64,000 nt of DNA from Linderina pennispora (Eukaryota; Kickxellomycota; Kickxellomycetes; Kickxellales; Kickxellaceae), in contig NW_024468253.1 in the NCBI RefSeq assembly GCF_002104995.1, positions 310,001-374,000 of the forward strand, given 5' to 3'. The position numbers and the translations under genes are program-made. Each line of letters starts with the position of its first letter. Within the stretch, counting starts at the first letter, position 1. Under the pieces are notes generated by a model, which had not been told where the DNA came from, made no database searches, and saw nothing but the letters and a program-made list of their open reading frames with translations. Of this stretch, positions 44,583 through 62,486 are shown piece after piece.

Positions 44583-45481
44583 ATGCCGGGTGTCGTCAAT
44601 ACTACTGGCAAAGAGCATGCATCGCAAACCGGTGCGACAATCGACCAGTATGGTGATAGTCTGAATATCATCCCTGTTGGCACGCCAACCCGCGACGAGC
44701 TCGAGTCATACAACTTTCGAGAGGCTCAAGTACTACTACGCTGTGCAGGCTTCGATCAACAAGGGCTTGCCATTTGGCTCAGTCCCTCCGGCTATGAGTT
44801 CAATCCGCTAAACGCTCCCGCGAGAGCCATCTCCCAATCGAGCACTTCATGTCGGTTGTGGACTACCAGGGTATTCTCCAGGGATTCATTGCCGGACTGA
44901 TCAAAGCCAGGCGGATTCTGGAGATCGGCACATTCATTGGCATCTCTGCAATCTTCCACGCCAATGCACTGAAGCGCAATGGTGTCAAGGGCGGTGCTGA
45001 TGAGACTGGGCATAAGCCCATCGTATCTTTCGAGATCAGCGAAGAATATGCAGCCAAGGCCCGTGCTAACATCATCGAGGCAGGCGTCGACGAGTATATC
45101 GATATTATTGTTGGCGACGCGAACAAGCTCCTGGCGCAGCTCGAAGGAGTCACTTTTGATATTGCGTTTCTCGATGCCGACAAGATCTCGTACAAAGGAT
45201 ACTACGAAACCATCATGGACAAGGGCTTGGTCAATAAGGACGGACTGATCATTGTGGACAACACTGCCTTTGAGAGTGTTGTTGCATACATTGATGCGCC
45301 GGTGCCCTGTAGCTGACGATTACAAACCACTGGGAATATTTGCGAAAACCGATTATATGTCAAAGGAATGGGCGGTTGCACTGCACGAGTTCAACGAACA
45401 TATTCGCAACGGACCCACGCGTTGAAGTCGTTATGATCCCTCTGTTTACTGGGATAACTCTAGGTTCGCTTCATCAACTAA
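44583..45481 (+). CDS. SAM-dependent O-methyltransferase (CCoAOMT/COMT-like, Methyltransf_3)
   Basis: Methylates a catechol-type or similar oxygen nucleophile; the substrate is unknown. The N-terminal part (GDSLNIIPVGTPTRDELESY) leads through two breaks (near 44730 and 44825) into HFMSVVDYQGILQGFIAGLI. The SAM site follows: ARRILEIGTFIGISAIFHAN (motif I), VSFEISEEYAAKARANIIEA, DIIVGDANKLLAQLEGVTFD, IAFLDADKISYKGYYETIMD (metal-binding Asp of LDADK), LVNKDGLIIVDNTAF (second metal ligand). After breaks near 45305 and 45412 it ends with PRVEVVMIPLFTGITL. The ATG at 44583 (MPGVVNTTGKEHAS) is favoured; one at 44555 lies in another frame. About 295 residues, soluble. Confidence 0.82.
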
Positions 45482-45644
45482 ATAGCTGTCCATATTCTAT
45501 TCAAACGCGCACTTTCAATCGCACTCAATATATCATTGGCTGGACACATCACAGCATGGATATCATTATTTACACATGATAATTTCAGACAATGCAGCTT
45601 TTGTTGCATGCTGCCCATGACCGATATCGGCGCCAAAAACACAG

Positions 45645-45800
45645 CTAATGCAGGCGACCGGGAAACAGATATATAACAATAAGTGCCCAGATCCCGCTGA
45701 GAACAATGGCAGCGATGACTCGGACCTCTGAGAAAGGATAGTGGATATCTTTCAATACATGGCGCCACGATTGCACACAAATCGAAGATGTTCGAGTCAT
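45645..45800 (-). CDS. 51-residue single-span membrane protein candidate
   Basis: A short uninterrupted ORF: ATG at 45800, TAG at 45645. A basic N-terminus (MTRTSSICVQSWRHVLKDI) is followed by HYPFSEVRVIAAIVLSG, IWALIVIYLFPGRLH, so one confident transmembrane helix near the C-terminus. This layout is that of tiny respiratory-chain or ER membrane proteins. I cannot assign a family, and such an ORF can occur by chance. It lies alone between the O-methyltransferase and the transporter gene. Confidence 0.4.
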   Translation of the reverse strand: MTRTSSICVQSWRHVLKDIHYPFSEVRVIAAIVLSGIWALIVIYLFPGRLH

Positions 45801-46069
45801 GATGGATATATAATTCTACCAACACTCCAGAGCCTGCAGTCGCTGTCTTTTCCTTTCTTCTTTATTTGTGCAAAACCACATTCAAATTCCTGGCAATACC
45901 CTGAATGCAGCACATTAAAGTCAACCATCCGATGGTCTGATCCTTTATGGTATCGGCTGGAATAGGAAACTGCGGAAAATAATCAGAAAGCAGCCATGAT
46001 ACTATATCTAAATTCATGTGTCGTGCCTTTAACTACCAAGCTACTCTGCCAGAATGAACTGGCACATAC

Positions 46070-47718
46070 TCAATGTCGTTGACCTCTTGCTGCCTCCCAC
46101 AGACGGCGATTCTCGCGACGGCGATCACCCCGGCGCCTTGCCAGAATGACAGCGACCAGCAGGCCAAACAGGCTGACACCAGTGGAAAGAATAAAGGCGT
46201 CGCGATAGCACCCACCCTTGTAGCACTTTTGACGGGTCCTGGTCAGGCACATTTCGAGTCGTAGATGAAGCCAAAGAACGCTCCCAGCGCCTGGCCGCTA
46301 AACCCAATGCTGGCCGAGGTAAGACCCCAGTTGGAGCCAAAGTACTTGGTGCCAAACCACACGCTGACAAGTGTGGGCACAAAGCCGAAAATGAAGCCGT
46401 AGCTGAGGCCAGTCCATGCGCTGCCAACCCACAGCATGGTCAGGTTCTCGGCGGAGCCAACAATGACCTGCGAGATGACCGTGTTCAGCACCACAAACAC
46501 CAGCACGCCCGAGCGCGGGACCCGCCACATGCGCTTGCAAAAGTCTACCACAATGCCGATCGTCAGGCGGCCCAGGAAACTGGCCAGGGAGACAGTCGCC
46601 ACGTGGTTGTTGATCAGCCGCTGCGCCACGCTCGGCTCGGGCGTGTCAGTTGACGAGTGGTATAGCGCATTGACAATGGTGCCCACGTTGTTGTTGTAGA
46701 ACACTCCGATGCCAGCCGAGAGGAATAGCACCAGCGCCAGCAGCTGTGCCTCCGGGTCGGAAATATAGGCGAATCCGCCAAGGTCACGCGCCGTGTCGTA
46801 GTCGACGCCGTCCTCAGTTGTGCCTGCCGTCGCTTGCGCAGCCGAAGATGGCTGCGGAGTGCCGGTGACTGCGGACTCGATCTCCGAATCTGATGGCATC
46901 GGGTTCTGCCCGGGAGACGCAAGCGACTGGGTGACGGCCTCGTAGTTGGCGCCATTGGGCTTGGGGATTCCGCTGCGTGCGTGGATAAGCAGCCCGCGAT
47001 CCTCCGAATCCTCGCTGCTCCTCGAGAAAAAGTCGCTGGCAACAGAGGCAGAGTCGTTAGGCTACATCGACCACAAAGCCATCCGGCACGTCACGCCTGA
47101 ACCGGCTTGGCCCAAAGCCGACTACCGAGAGCATCAGTGCGCCCAGAGTCGACGCTGTCAGGCCCAGGTACGACAGGAACTTTAGGTATCCGAATGTGTT
47201 TGGGGTTTCGCCCGATGCGAAAGAACAGCGAGTTCACATGGGACAGCACAAACGGGGAGAGCCCGAAGAACGCAATGCACAGAGACACAGCGCTGCCGCG
47301 GTTCTGCTTGAAGTTCTTCGTCGTTGTTGTTACCGCCGCCATGTTTGCAGCCTGCGCCGCCAGGCCGACCAGCACCATGTAGCCAGCCAGGACTATCCAG
47401 TTGGGCAGGCCCAGGGTTCCATCAAACGTGTACGCCAGTGCCGAGAACGCTGTGCATCGAGACTATCGCGGCAAACACAGAGAGCACCTTGGGGCCAACA
47501 GTGTCGGCAGCCCATCCAAAGAACGGCCCTGAGAGCAGCAGCCCGTAGTTTGCCGAAATTGCCACCACATTGCTCTGCGTGCTGGTCAGGCGCAGTTTGT
47601 GTGAGAGCGCGGGTCCATAGGTAGAGAAGAGATACACCGTGCCGGCTGTGGTTGTCGACAGGCAGGCGCCAAGCATGGCCAGTGTCCGCAGGCGATAGCG
47701 CTGGCCACGGGTAGACAT
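46070..47718 (-). CDS. MCH1: MFS transporter, MCH1/Nodulin-like (monocarboxylate transporter homologue)
   Basis: Multi-span major facilitator; Mch1-type proteins are vacuolar in yeast with undefined substrate. The ATG at 47718 gives MSTRGQRYRLRTLAMLGACL, then TAGTVYLFSTYGPALSHKLR, LTSTQSNVVAISANYGLLLS, GPFFGWAADTVGPKVLSVFA (loop 2-3). The second segment has YMVLVGLAAQAANMAAVTTT and GSAVSLCIAFFGLSPFVLSH. After a hydrophilic central loop comes EAQLLALVLFLSAGIGVFYN, NNVGTIVNALYHSS, and HVATVSLASFLGRLTIGIVV. Next are GSAWTGLSYGFIFGFVPTLV and SIGFSGQALGAFFGFIYDS. The end is CYKGGCYRDAFILSTGVSLF and GLLVAVILARRRGDRRREN. Breaks near 47455, 47110, 47040 and 46255. About 540 residues; the final frame is uncertain. 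Confidence 0.75.
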
Positions 47719-48048
47719 TTTTAAGAAATAGAATAGTACACAAAATATTTTTTTGAAAAGGGAAGAGTGAAGCGAGGACCCAAGAGTGCAGAAAAACGTT
47801 CGTCAGCGTGATTTGCACGTTGGGTGCCATTCCCGAAAGCGGAGAGATAAAGCAGCTCCTGGTCACCCAAGGCGTGACTTCCAACGAGCTCCAGTTGCCA
47901 GATTAGACGGACCTCTGGGTCACACAGACCTGCATGTGCACCAAAGGGCCAGGAGCGCCAGCTCCGCTGGGACGGCTCCCCAGCCGGCAGCGGCCATAGA
48001 GGGCTATAGATCATTCCATTCCGGCTGCTCAAACACGGACTCACATCG
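47719..48048. other. Intergenic between ATR stop and the transporter start
   Basis: 330 bp, promoter of the transporter gene and 3' flank of ATR. A T-run (aaaatatttttttgaaaag) lies near 47744. No gene. Confidence 0.4.
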
Positions 48049-55335
<7,287 letters not shown>

Positions 55336-55645
55336 TTAGGGAGTCCAAGAGCAGGGGATGTTGGTGTTTTGAATGTTAATATTTATATGTATCTTTTTTG
55401 GGCGAGACGCAAGAGAAAGTGGTGTGATAAGTTACGAACAGGTATTTAAAAACAGGGGAGGTTTGGGAAGTGGAAGAGCTGGCAATGGCAGTTTAGCCGC
55501 CACACCCACTGCCTCCCCTACGCTAGAGAGAAAATGGGAATGATGTGTTAGTTGGGGAGCCAGCTCCTCTGTGCATCTCCAGAGAAGCGACAACAGCAAC
55601 AGCAGCAACAGCAGAACATAAAAGCACCCACAGATGCCAGCACAT
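55336..55645. other. Intergenic upstream of ATR
   Basis: 310 bp, AT-rich towards ATR (tatttatatg near 55381 could serve as a TATA element), with a CAG/CAA-rich segment near 55585-55615. No gene. Confidence 0.4.
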
Positions 55646-56256
55646 CTACATACATTCATTGTGTTTCGCGATCAGCTCGATAAGGAACTGGTATGCACCG
55701 GCAAATGACGCCTCCAGCGACCCGTCGTTGCCAACATTGTCGGCATCTTCGCTGATGTCCAATTCGTCAACCTACAGAAGCACCAGCATGAGCAATACAA
55801 GCGTGTGGTCTTTGAACGCGCCCTCTTTTACACTGTACAGGCGGCAGCCATACCTTTGCCAGCCGATCAATTACGCTGCCCACGTAGTCGAGTGCGCCGT
55901 TGTACATTGACCCGAATGCATGGCGCGATCCCGGCGTGTTTTGTGTTTGGAGCCACTGCAGACCCTGGATCAGCTCGATCGCGTTGTTCATCGCCTGCGG
56001 CAGGTATTCTTCATGCTGTGACCGCTGCTGCAGGATGGCTGTCAGGCGGTCGGTGCGTTTCTTTATCTCCGAGGCAAACAGCGTCCGTGTGAAGCGGTCA
56101 GGAGCCGCGGTGCTGCGCAAGCGCTTCCTAATAGCAGAGGTGCTCCATGCATTAGCGCACATGCAATTCAAGGCGATTTACTGGACTATCCCGGCTGTAG
56201 ACCTACCTCTCAGGCGAGACCCTTTCGACAGTGGTTTCTCCAGTACGCTTGGCCAT
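55646..56256 (-). CDS. Unknown 149-residue helical protein, three exons
   Basis: Exon 1 (56256-56207) gives MAKRTGETTVERVSPER. The intron (56206-56128, 79 bp) is GTAGGT ... TATTAG. Exon 2 (56127-55854) gives KRLRSTAAPDRFTRTLFASE, IKKRTDRLTAILQQRSQHEE, YLPQAMNNAIELIQGLQWLQ, and GSMYNGALDYVGSVIDRLAK. The intron (55853-55772, 82 bp) is GTATGG ... CTGTAG. Exon 3 (55771-55646) gives VDELDISEDADNVGNDGSLE and FAGAYQFLIELIAKHNECM. All phases fit without any frameshift, so the model is firm. A basic N-terminus with a possible nuclear signal (ERKRLRS) and helical segments suggest a small nuclear complex subunit. I do not recognise the family. Confidence 0.68.
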
Positions 56257-56423
56257 TGCGCTGCTGTCAAATGTGCTGGCAATATTTACTATAATATTTG
56301 GTGTAAAAAAGGTTTGTGTACAGTAAATGGCTGAGGAGAGAAGGGCTGGCAGCCAGCAGGCTTTGGCTGCGCCCAGAAACAAGCCACTCGATTTGGAGAT
56401 CACATGGCAGATCTGTGACTGGC

Positions 56424-57641
56424 TCACCGCTTGTGCACCACTGCCAGCGGCGGGAACGGCTGCACCTTGCTCAGGACAGCGGTGGCATGGGATTGTGACA
56501 TGTATCCTTTGACGTATCCCTTGAAGATCATGTCAGCCAGCATGCACTCGACCTCAGGCATGTCCAGGCTCAGACCGCAGGCAGCAAACGCCGCCTGGAA
56601 CTTGCTGAACGGCACATGTGGGGCCTTGCCGCCAATTAGATATGCCTTGCGCAACAGACCGCGGACCGCAATGTCCCTCACCTTCTCAACGGCCATGAAT
56701 GTGCCCAGCGACACCAGCCGCCGCTCCTTGGCATGCAATACGTGGTCAAATCCGCGCAGATCACCGCGGCGAACAGCCGTTGCCAGGTCGCCATACAGGC
56801 CGCCGATGGCCGGGTACTTTTGCAGCAGGCGCAGGCTAGGCAGAATGCCTTCCATCATCTGGATCGGGACCAGGAAGGTCAGAATGCGGGTTTTGTTTCG
56901 GGGCGACCCACGGAGGCAGTGCTGCAGCGCAAACATCAGGTCGTCCTTGGCCAGCCCATAGCGCTCGTCACGGAAAGCCAGCACGCCCTTGTAGTAGCGG
57001 AAAGACACCTGGTCGGACATTGGAAAGTTCTCCAGGGGCGGCGTGTCGCTGGCCTGGATGGCCTTGATGGTGCTGGTGCACATGTTGTAGGCCTTCAGGT
57101 GGAAGTACGACGCCAGCAGCAGGTTTGCCAGGCGGTACATGCCCCACTTGCGCGACTTGCTTGGGTCGGGCTCGCGGTCGATCATGCAGGACGACAGGCC
57201 GGTGTTTATCGCACGGGTTGCGTCCTCCAGCTTGCTTGCCGCCATGCCCTGGGCTGCGAGCTGCTGGTCCGCCCGCCGCGCCAGCATGCAGAGATCCTGG
57301 CACATGGCCAGCAGAGTGGGCACGGCCCAACGTGTCATTCGCTGGAAGGCCACATTGAACTTGTCAAACGACTGCTTGTGCTGTGTGTATGCATCGATGT
57401 AGTTGCCGCTCTCGAATGCAACTGAGGCACGGAAATGGCACAGCGTCATGTCCTCCCACAGCGTCCGCGGATTGCGCTCATACAGACAGCCAAAGCTGGT
57501 GTCCTCCCTGTAGATATCCTGGAGCACCCGCTTCGAGTACAGCGACCCAATGCGCACGACCTGGGCCAGCTCCTCTGCATTCTGAGTCGTCTTCAGGGCC
57601 TTGAACTTGAACAGGGCCTTGGTGAGGCGGGTGTCTGACAT
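56424..57641 (-). CDS. THP1: PCI-domain protein PCID2/Thp1 (TREX-2 mRNA export complex)
   Basis: Couples transcription to mRNA export; pairs with Sac3 and Sus1/Dss1 at the nuclear pore. The ATG at 57641 gives MSDTRLTKALFKFKALKTTQ. The frame is intact for 405 residues, the usual size of PCID2/CSN12-type proteins. Helical repeats (DIYREDTSFGCLYERNPRTL, AFQRMTRWAVPTLLAMCQDL) lead to the PCI region (FRYYKGVLAFRDERYGLAKD, DLMFALQHCLRGSPRNKTRI, LTFLVPIQMMEGILPSLRLL). The winged helix reads RGLLRKAYLIGGKAPHVPFS and ECMLADMIFKGYVKGYMSQS. In the same frame the upstream sequence stays open to 57797, but no ATG there fits better. PCID2 rather than CSN12 is favoured because no other signalosome-like context is present. 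Confidence 0.87.
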   Translation of the reverse strand: MSDTRLTKALFKFKALKTTQNAEELAQVVRIGSLYSKRVLQDIYREDTSFGCLYERNPRTLWEDMTLCHFRASVAFESGNYIDAYTQHKQSFDKFNVAFQRMTRWAVPTLLAMCQDLCMLARRADQQLAAQGMAASKLEDATRAINTGLSSCMIDREPDPSKSRKWGMYRLANLLLASYFHLKAYNMCTSTIKAIQASDTPPLENFPMSDQVSFRYYKGVLAFRDERYGLAKDDLMFALQHCLRGSPRNKTRILTFLVPIQMMEGILPSLRLLQKYPAIGGLYGDLATAVRRGDLRGFDHVLHAKERRLVSLGTFMAVEKVRDIAVRGLLRKAYLIGGKAPHVPFSKFQAAFAACGLSLDMPEVECMLADMIFKGYVKGYMSQSHATAVLSKVQPFPPLAVVHKR

Positions 57642-58177
57642 TTTTTGTTTGCCTGGAATGAAGTGTATAAACGGTAAGTTTGGAGTTGACAGAGACGAAA
57701 GCACCAGGGGTCGAGCACGCCAGCCTTGAGCTAAAGAAAAAAGCTCTGTCCAATCACATCGCTCGCAGGCCTGTCCAAGCTTTTCCTCGATTCTCAACCA
57801 GCCAGTCTACAAAAGAGCACGCACAGCAAGTACGCGTGCGCGAAATAGTCGACCCATTCCTTTTCTGCTCTTCTTTTCCACTCAGCTGCTTTTGAGTCTT
57901 GTTAGTAGGGGACCCTGCCGTCTATATTTCACCAGTTTTCCTCACCCTAGTTTGTGATAAACGCCGTCCCACCCTTCCCCAAGGCAGCGGGCAATACGAG
58001 GCTTAACTGCGAAGCAAATTCCAAAGGCGTGCCAATTAATAAGCTACTATATTTCCCGCTTTCCTGTATCTTTACTTTTTTCTCTCTCCTAGAGTGTTGG
58101 CACAAGGGACCCACTTGGAGCCTTACCCATATACACTACACTATTTCTCCCCCCATCATACCCCACATATTTACACG
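57642..58177. other. Divergent promoter region PCID2 / CTDSPL2-like
   Basis: 536 bp. The 150 bp before the phosphatase ATG are pyrimidine-rich. No gene. Confidence 0.4.
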
Positions 58178-60211
58178 ATGGCCATGGCGCGTACGCGAAC
58201 CGGGTCGAAGCGCATAGGCGGTAGTGCAAGTGCAAAGTCACAGGCACCGCCCAAGCGCAGCACTGCTAATAGGAAACGTGGCATGGCAACCTTGCCAGGC
58301 GAAGAGCCGGGCCTATCACATGACCAAAGCAACGTCACCCTGGATGGCAAGCATGCTCAGACAGCACGGCCTGTGGCGGCCATCAGGGGCACACGCGTGT
58401 CGGCACGGATATCCAGCGTCAAAGCATCTTCAGAGACAACAGCACCGACAACAACAACGACAGAAACAAAAGCGCCGGCGGTGCTGAATGGGAATAAGGC
58501 GGTAGCGGCAAAAAGGACAAAGGCAGTAAAAGTCAAAGCGCCCAGCCGCGTGGCTTCAGGCGACCCCGCCAAGGTGCCCGAGGCCAACTTTATTATGTCG
58601 TCATCGCCACGCAAGCCGCGGCAGTCGCTGCCTGGCGGCACGCACGGACTGGCTGGTATTCCCAGTGCGGCAAAGCGGCGAAGCAGCGATGTGCTGGCGG
58701 GTGAGAAGGTCGAGGTGGCAGTGAAGCGGCAGCGGTCGAATCAGTCGGACAGCAGCGAGGCGTCGGAGAACGAGGGGGGTGGTGGAGATCGCGATGTGCC
58801 GCCGTCGCCGCTCAAGGCAATTCTGTCACCGGTGATGGGGCTGCTGCGGCGGGTGTCGGGGATAGCGCAGGATCCGCTGGGGTCGATTAGCGGCAGCAAC
58901 TCGCGTGCGCCGACTCCGCCGCCAGCAAATGGCCATGCGGGGGAGAAGGACGAGGAAATGGATGAAAAGGAGGATGAGGATGTGCAGCCAGCAGTTGTTG
59001 GGGCTCCTGCGGGTTCCCCCGAGGCAGAGTCGCTGACAGCACCACCAATGAACCCAACAACCACACTCAACAATGGCAGTGCCGGCAGCAGCTCGCAGCA
59101 ACAGCAGCAGCAGATTTTGTACCCGGTAGACACCGCAACCAGTAGCCAGGCAACCAGCCCGTCGCAGATAACCACGAGCCTCACAGAGACGCACAGCAAG
59201 GAGAACATCCCGGTATTCAGCGGGGGCGGCGGCGGAGTGATGGCAGTGGAACCAGCGGCTCACGGAACATCGCCAGCGATTAGTGCGGAGCTGCCGCTGG
59301 CGCTGTCGGCGGTTCATGTGTCGGACGCATCGGCAGATAACGGGCAGCTGGCGAGCCTGGCGACGCTGGCGTACAGCGAAATCGACGTGCAGGCGGGACA
59401 GCAGGCAGTGCAGTATGAGGAGGACTCTGACGACGAGTTCACACCGTACCTGTTTATGTCTGACCTGCCGCCGGTGCCGAAGGAGCACACGCTGCGGCCG
59501 TACGCGCTGCCGCGGAAGACGCGGTCGAGCCCACCGATCACGCTGGTGCTGGATCTAGACGAGACGCTGGTGCACTGCGCGCTGAGCAAGATTGACAACG
59601 CCGACCTGGTGTTTGCGGTGGAGTACAACGAGGTGAAGTACGACGTGTACTGCCGGCTGCGACCGGGATACCGGGAGTTCCTGGAGCGGGCGAGCAAGAG
59701 GTTCGAGGTAGCAATCTTCACGGCGTCGCAGCAGGTGTATGCTGACAACCTGCTGAATCTGATTGATCCGGGGCGGCGGCTGATCCGGCACCGGCTGTTT
59801 CGGGACTCGTGCGTGTATGTGAACACAAACTACGTGAAGGACCTGGGGATTCTGGGGCGGGACGAGGCGAAGATGCTGCTGGTGGACAACTGCCCGCAGG
59901 CGTTCGCGTACCAGCCGTCGAACGGAATTCCGATTGAGAGCTGGTATGGCGACCAGGCCGACCGCGAGCTGCTGCGGCTGATGGACTTTCTGGAGACGCT
60001 GGCAGACGCCGACGACGTGCGGCCGCTGATCGAGGCCCACTTCCGCACGCGCGAGAAGGTTGCCGAGGCAAAGCGGCGGTACGAGTACTGGCTTACGCAG
60101 CAGCTGATGCCGCGTGTGCCGGTGGGGCTGCCGACCAGCTACGCGGCGCCGACGTCGCCGCCATCGTCGTCATCGGCAATGGGCGTCGCCACAGCTAGTA
60201 ATCCGACATAG
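58178..60211 (+). CDS. CTD small-phosphatase-like protein (SCP4/CTDSPL2 type HAD phosphatase)
   Basis: Mg-dependent aspartyl phosphatase of the FCP1/SCP group. The frame is intact from the ATG at 58178 (MAMARTRTGSKRIGG), 677 residues. The first ~420 residues are low-complexity (Ser/Thr/Pro, acidic patches) with Lys/Arg-rich motifs that could be nuclear signals. The catalytic domain reads SPPITLVLDLDETLVHCALS (DxDxT nucleophile), VYCRLRPGYREFLERASKRF, EVAIFTASQQVYADNLLNLI, RHRLFRDSCVYVNTNYVKDL, MLLVDNCPQAFAYQPSNGIP, and ESWYGDQADRELLRLMDFLE. IPIESWYGDxxDxELLxLxxFLE is closest to CTDSPL2. The substrate could be RNA polymerase II CTD or another phosphoserine; not determinable here. Converges on GUP1 with 132 bp between. 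Confidence 0.88.
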   Translation: MAMARTRTGSKRIGGSASAKSQAPPKRSTANRKRGMATLPGEEPGLSHDQSNVTLDGKHAQTARPVAAIRGTRVSARISSVKASSETTAPTTTTTETKAPAVLNGNKAVAAKRTKAVKVKAPSRVASGDPAKVPEANFIMSSSPRKPRQSLPGGTHGLAGIPSAAKRRSSDVLAGEKVEVAVKRQRSNQSDSSEASENEGGGGDRDVPPSPLKAILSPVMGLLRRVSGIAQDPLGSISGSNSRAPTPPPANGHAGEKDEEMDEKEDEDVQPAVVGAPAGSPEAESLTAPPMNPTTTLNNGSAGSSSQQQQQQILYPVDTATSSQATSPSQITTSLTETHSKENIPVFSGGGGGVMAVEPAAHGTSPAISAELPLALSAVHVSDASADNGQLASLATLAYSEIDVQAGQQAVQYEEDSDDEFTPYLFMSDLPPVPKEHTLRPYALPRKTRSSPPITLVLDLDETLVHCALSKIDNADLVFAVEYNEVKYDVYCRLRPGYREFLERASKRFEVAIFTASQQVYADNLLNLIDPGRRLIRHRLFRDSCVYVNTNYVKDLGILGRDEAKMLLVDNCPQAFAYQPSNGIPIESWYGDQADRELLRLMDFLETLADADDVRPLIEAHFRTREKVAEAKRRYEYWLTQQLMPRVPVGLPTSYAAPTSPPSSSSAMGVATASNPT

Positions 60212-60343
60212 TCTTTCTGTCTTTCACTCCCTCCATCTCTGCTGCATGGTTGTAACTTTTTTTTCCTTTCCATCTCCAACAACAATTAATATCTGACTCC
60301 ATATGTAGTATCTGGTACGTTGGTATAAATACTGCTTTTTTGG

Positions 60344-62114
60344 TTACTCCTGGTGTTGATCGGGCGATGCAGCCGCCGGTCTCTGCCTGAGCGGCGACTC
60401 GGACCTGCGAACAGGTGCGCCGGGGCTCTCTGGAGGCCTGCTGCTGCGCACATGCATCTCCCAGGACTCGCCCTCGGCGAACTCTTTGCGGTACTGGTGC
60501 TCGCGCCACTCAAACATGACCTGCAGGTGGATGTTGAGCAGGAAGTATGTGCCGGCCAGGAAGGCGGCGCCGGAGCGGCTAAAGATCTTGTCAAGCATCT
60601 TGTCGACGCCCGCATCGCCAAAGCCGACCAGATTGGCAACCATCATGGCGATGATATTCAGGGCACCGCCCAGCGAGCACAGGAAGCGGAAGTACGGACG
60701 CCTCGCCCAGCGCCGGCCGTACCAGGTCGCCAGGGCCTCGGGCAGGAACAGCAGGGCAATCAGCCACGCCCACTGCAGCAGGCGCATGGTCAGGTCGTGC
60801 CAGAGCGCGACAAAGGTGAAGACCACAAAGGTGTTCCAGGGCGCGGTGCGGCGGCCGCCTAGCGGAATGTACAGGTAGCGCACCAGCCATTTGTTGTAGC
60901 TGCAGTGCCAGTCGCGCCAGAACTGCTGCAGCGAGTAGTTGTTGCTCATGCACCGCCGCATATTCTCGATGGTCGCCAGGCCGTCGGCCATTGCCCAGAA
61001 GCGCGCAAACCGCCAGATCACCAGCAGCTTCAGCCAGATGAACGTCAGACGCATGTACCCGAACAGGCTGATCTCGTAGGCCGAGTACGTGTCCCACTGG
61101 CCCAGCTTGCTGATCGCCACGGCGTAGACCGTGTGCAGAATCAGCTCCATCAACAGCACCGATGCAACTAGCCGCAGGCCGTATGTGATCGTGCCTCGGC
61201 CTGTAACCGACGGCGCCGGGAACCGCATCTGCCACACAAAGTCGTTGAAGGTGATGATCGGGCCGGTCAGATAGAGCGGCGGGTACGCCAGATACGCCCA
61301 GTAGTTGATTAGGCAGTAGTCCTCGGCAAAGCACGGCGTCTCGACGCGCTGCTTGTCGGTGGCTGGCACGGCGGGCGCATCGGCCTGCTGCCTCTGCCAG
61401 TGGTAGTCCAGCGCAAATGACATCATGCGCAGCATCGTGATGTTGAAGGTCACGTCCCAGCGCCGCAGAATCCCGCGGTGGCCGTCCAGCCACGCCAATG
61501 CCGGCGAAATCCTCCCAAACTCGTACCCGTCATAGCGCTCGTTCATGAACAGCACAGCCAAGTTGTACATCCAGAACACCACCGGCGCCCACCGCTTCCC
61601 GCCCAGACGTTTCGCCTAGCACGTAATTGCCCAATGCCAGTGCCAGGATAAACACCACCGAGGCGCCCGACAGGACCACCACGAAGACCATGGCGAATAT
61701 GCTCGGGAACCATAGGCTCGGCAGTGCCCCGCGCACGGCCATCGGGCTCTGCCGCACTGCCTGGCATGCATTTCGCAGCACGGTCTTTTGCACCAGCCGG
61801 TTCAGCACTACGAACGCCAGCATCGCCAGCGCAAAGGCAGGCAGATTGCCGCGGAACACCGCCCACTGGCCATCCGACAGGTCCACCATGCGTCCAAGCA
61901 TCCAGCCCGGCGACAGCTCGTGCTCGTAGTCCTTGTACTCGGGGCGGTGCGGCGACGACGCCCGGTACATTGTATAGGCCATGTTCGGCACCACGATCAG
62001 GTACGCCAGGTAGTACGCTTTGAACTCCAATGTGCCCCACAGCGGAGCCGAAGGCAGGCGCCGGCTGCGTGCGGGGGCCACAGGCTGCTGTGCAGACTGC
62101 GTCATTGCCGCCAT
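60344..62114 (-). CDS. GUP1: MBOAT family O-acyltransferase GUP1
   Basis: ER membrane acyltransferase of GPI-anchor lipid remodelling, related to hedgehog acyltransferase. The ATG at 62114 gives MAAMTQSAQQPVAP. A transmembrane series follows: LEFKAYYLAYLIVVPNMAYT, the lumenal SPHRPEYKDYEHELSPGWML (typical of Gup1), FALAMLAFVVLNRLVQKTVL, and FAMVFVVVLSGASVVFILAL. After a break near 61605 come MNERYDGYEFGRISPALAWL and DYCLINYWAYLAYPPLYLTG. The MBOAT core is FWRDWHCSYNKWLVRYLYIP, then LGGRR and VFTFVALWHDLTMRLLQWAW, where the active-site His is ALWHD. The hydrophilic C-terminus is Arg/Pro/Ser-rich. About 590 residues, the expected size. Confidence 0.9.
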
Positions 62115-62486
62115 GTGTGGGATTGTTCGAAAGCGGGCTGAGAAGCAGGGTGTTTGAAATGTCTTCTATAGTCACAGCGTGCTCTGATGAGGAGCGCGTT
62201 GTCATTACCGAAGGGGAGAGAAAGGGAAAGAAACTGTCAATGCGGAGAAAGAGGAATAAAATAAGCAGAGAGGCTGCCTGAAGAGCAGGTCGTAGATGAG
62301 AGGAGGGGAGAAACGTGGCGGACGAGATAGCTCCAAAAAGCAAAGCCTGGAGAAGTAGCAAGACGCAGATAAACACAGCCCGGCCCGGCCCGGTCCAAGC
62401 AAGCCTTGATCGTCCAAGCGGGCGCTTCGATCGTCCCCACAGTATTGCGCTCTCATGTGACAGTTTTATTGTGTTTTTGTTTTCCT
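62115..62486. other. Intergenic between ERG7 stop and GUP1 start
   Basis: 372 bp, GUP1 promoter; purine-rich on the plus strand (agagaaagggaaagaaactg near 62216). No gene. Confidence 0.4.

Noticed and set aside
60591-61493. Minus-strand 300-codon ORF in a second frame
   Set aside because: Overlaps the GUP1 frame, which carries the MBOAT motifs; Ala/Arg/Gly-rich shadow.
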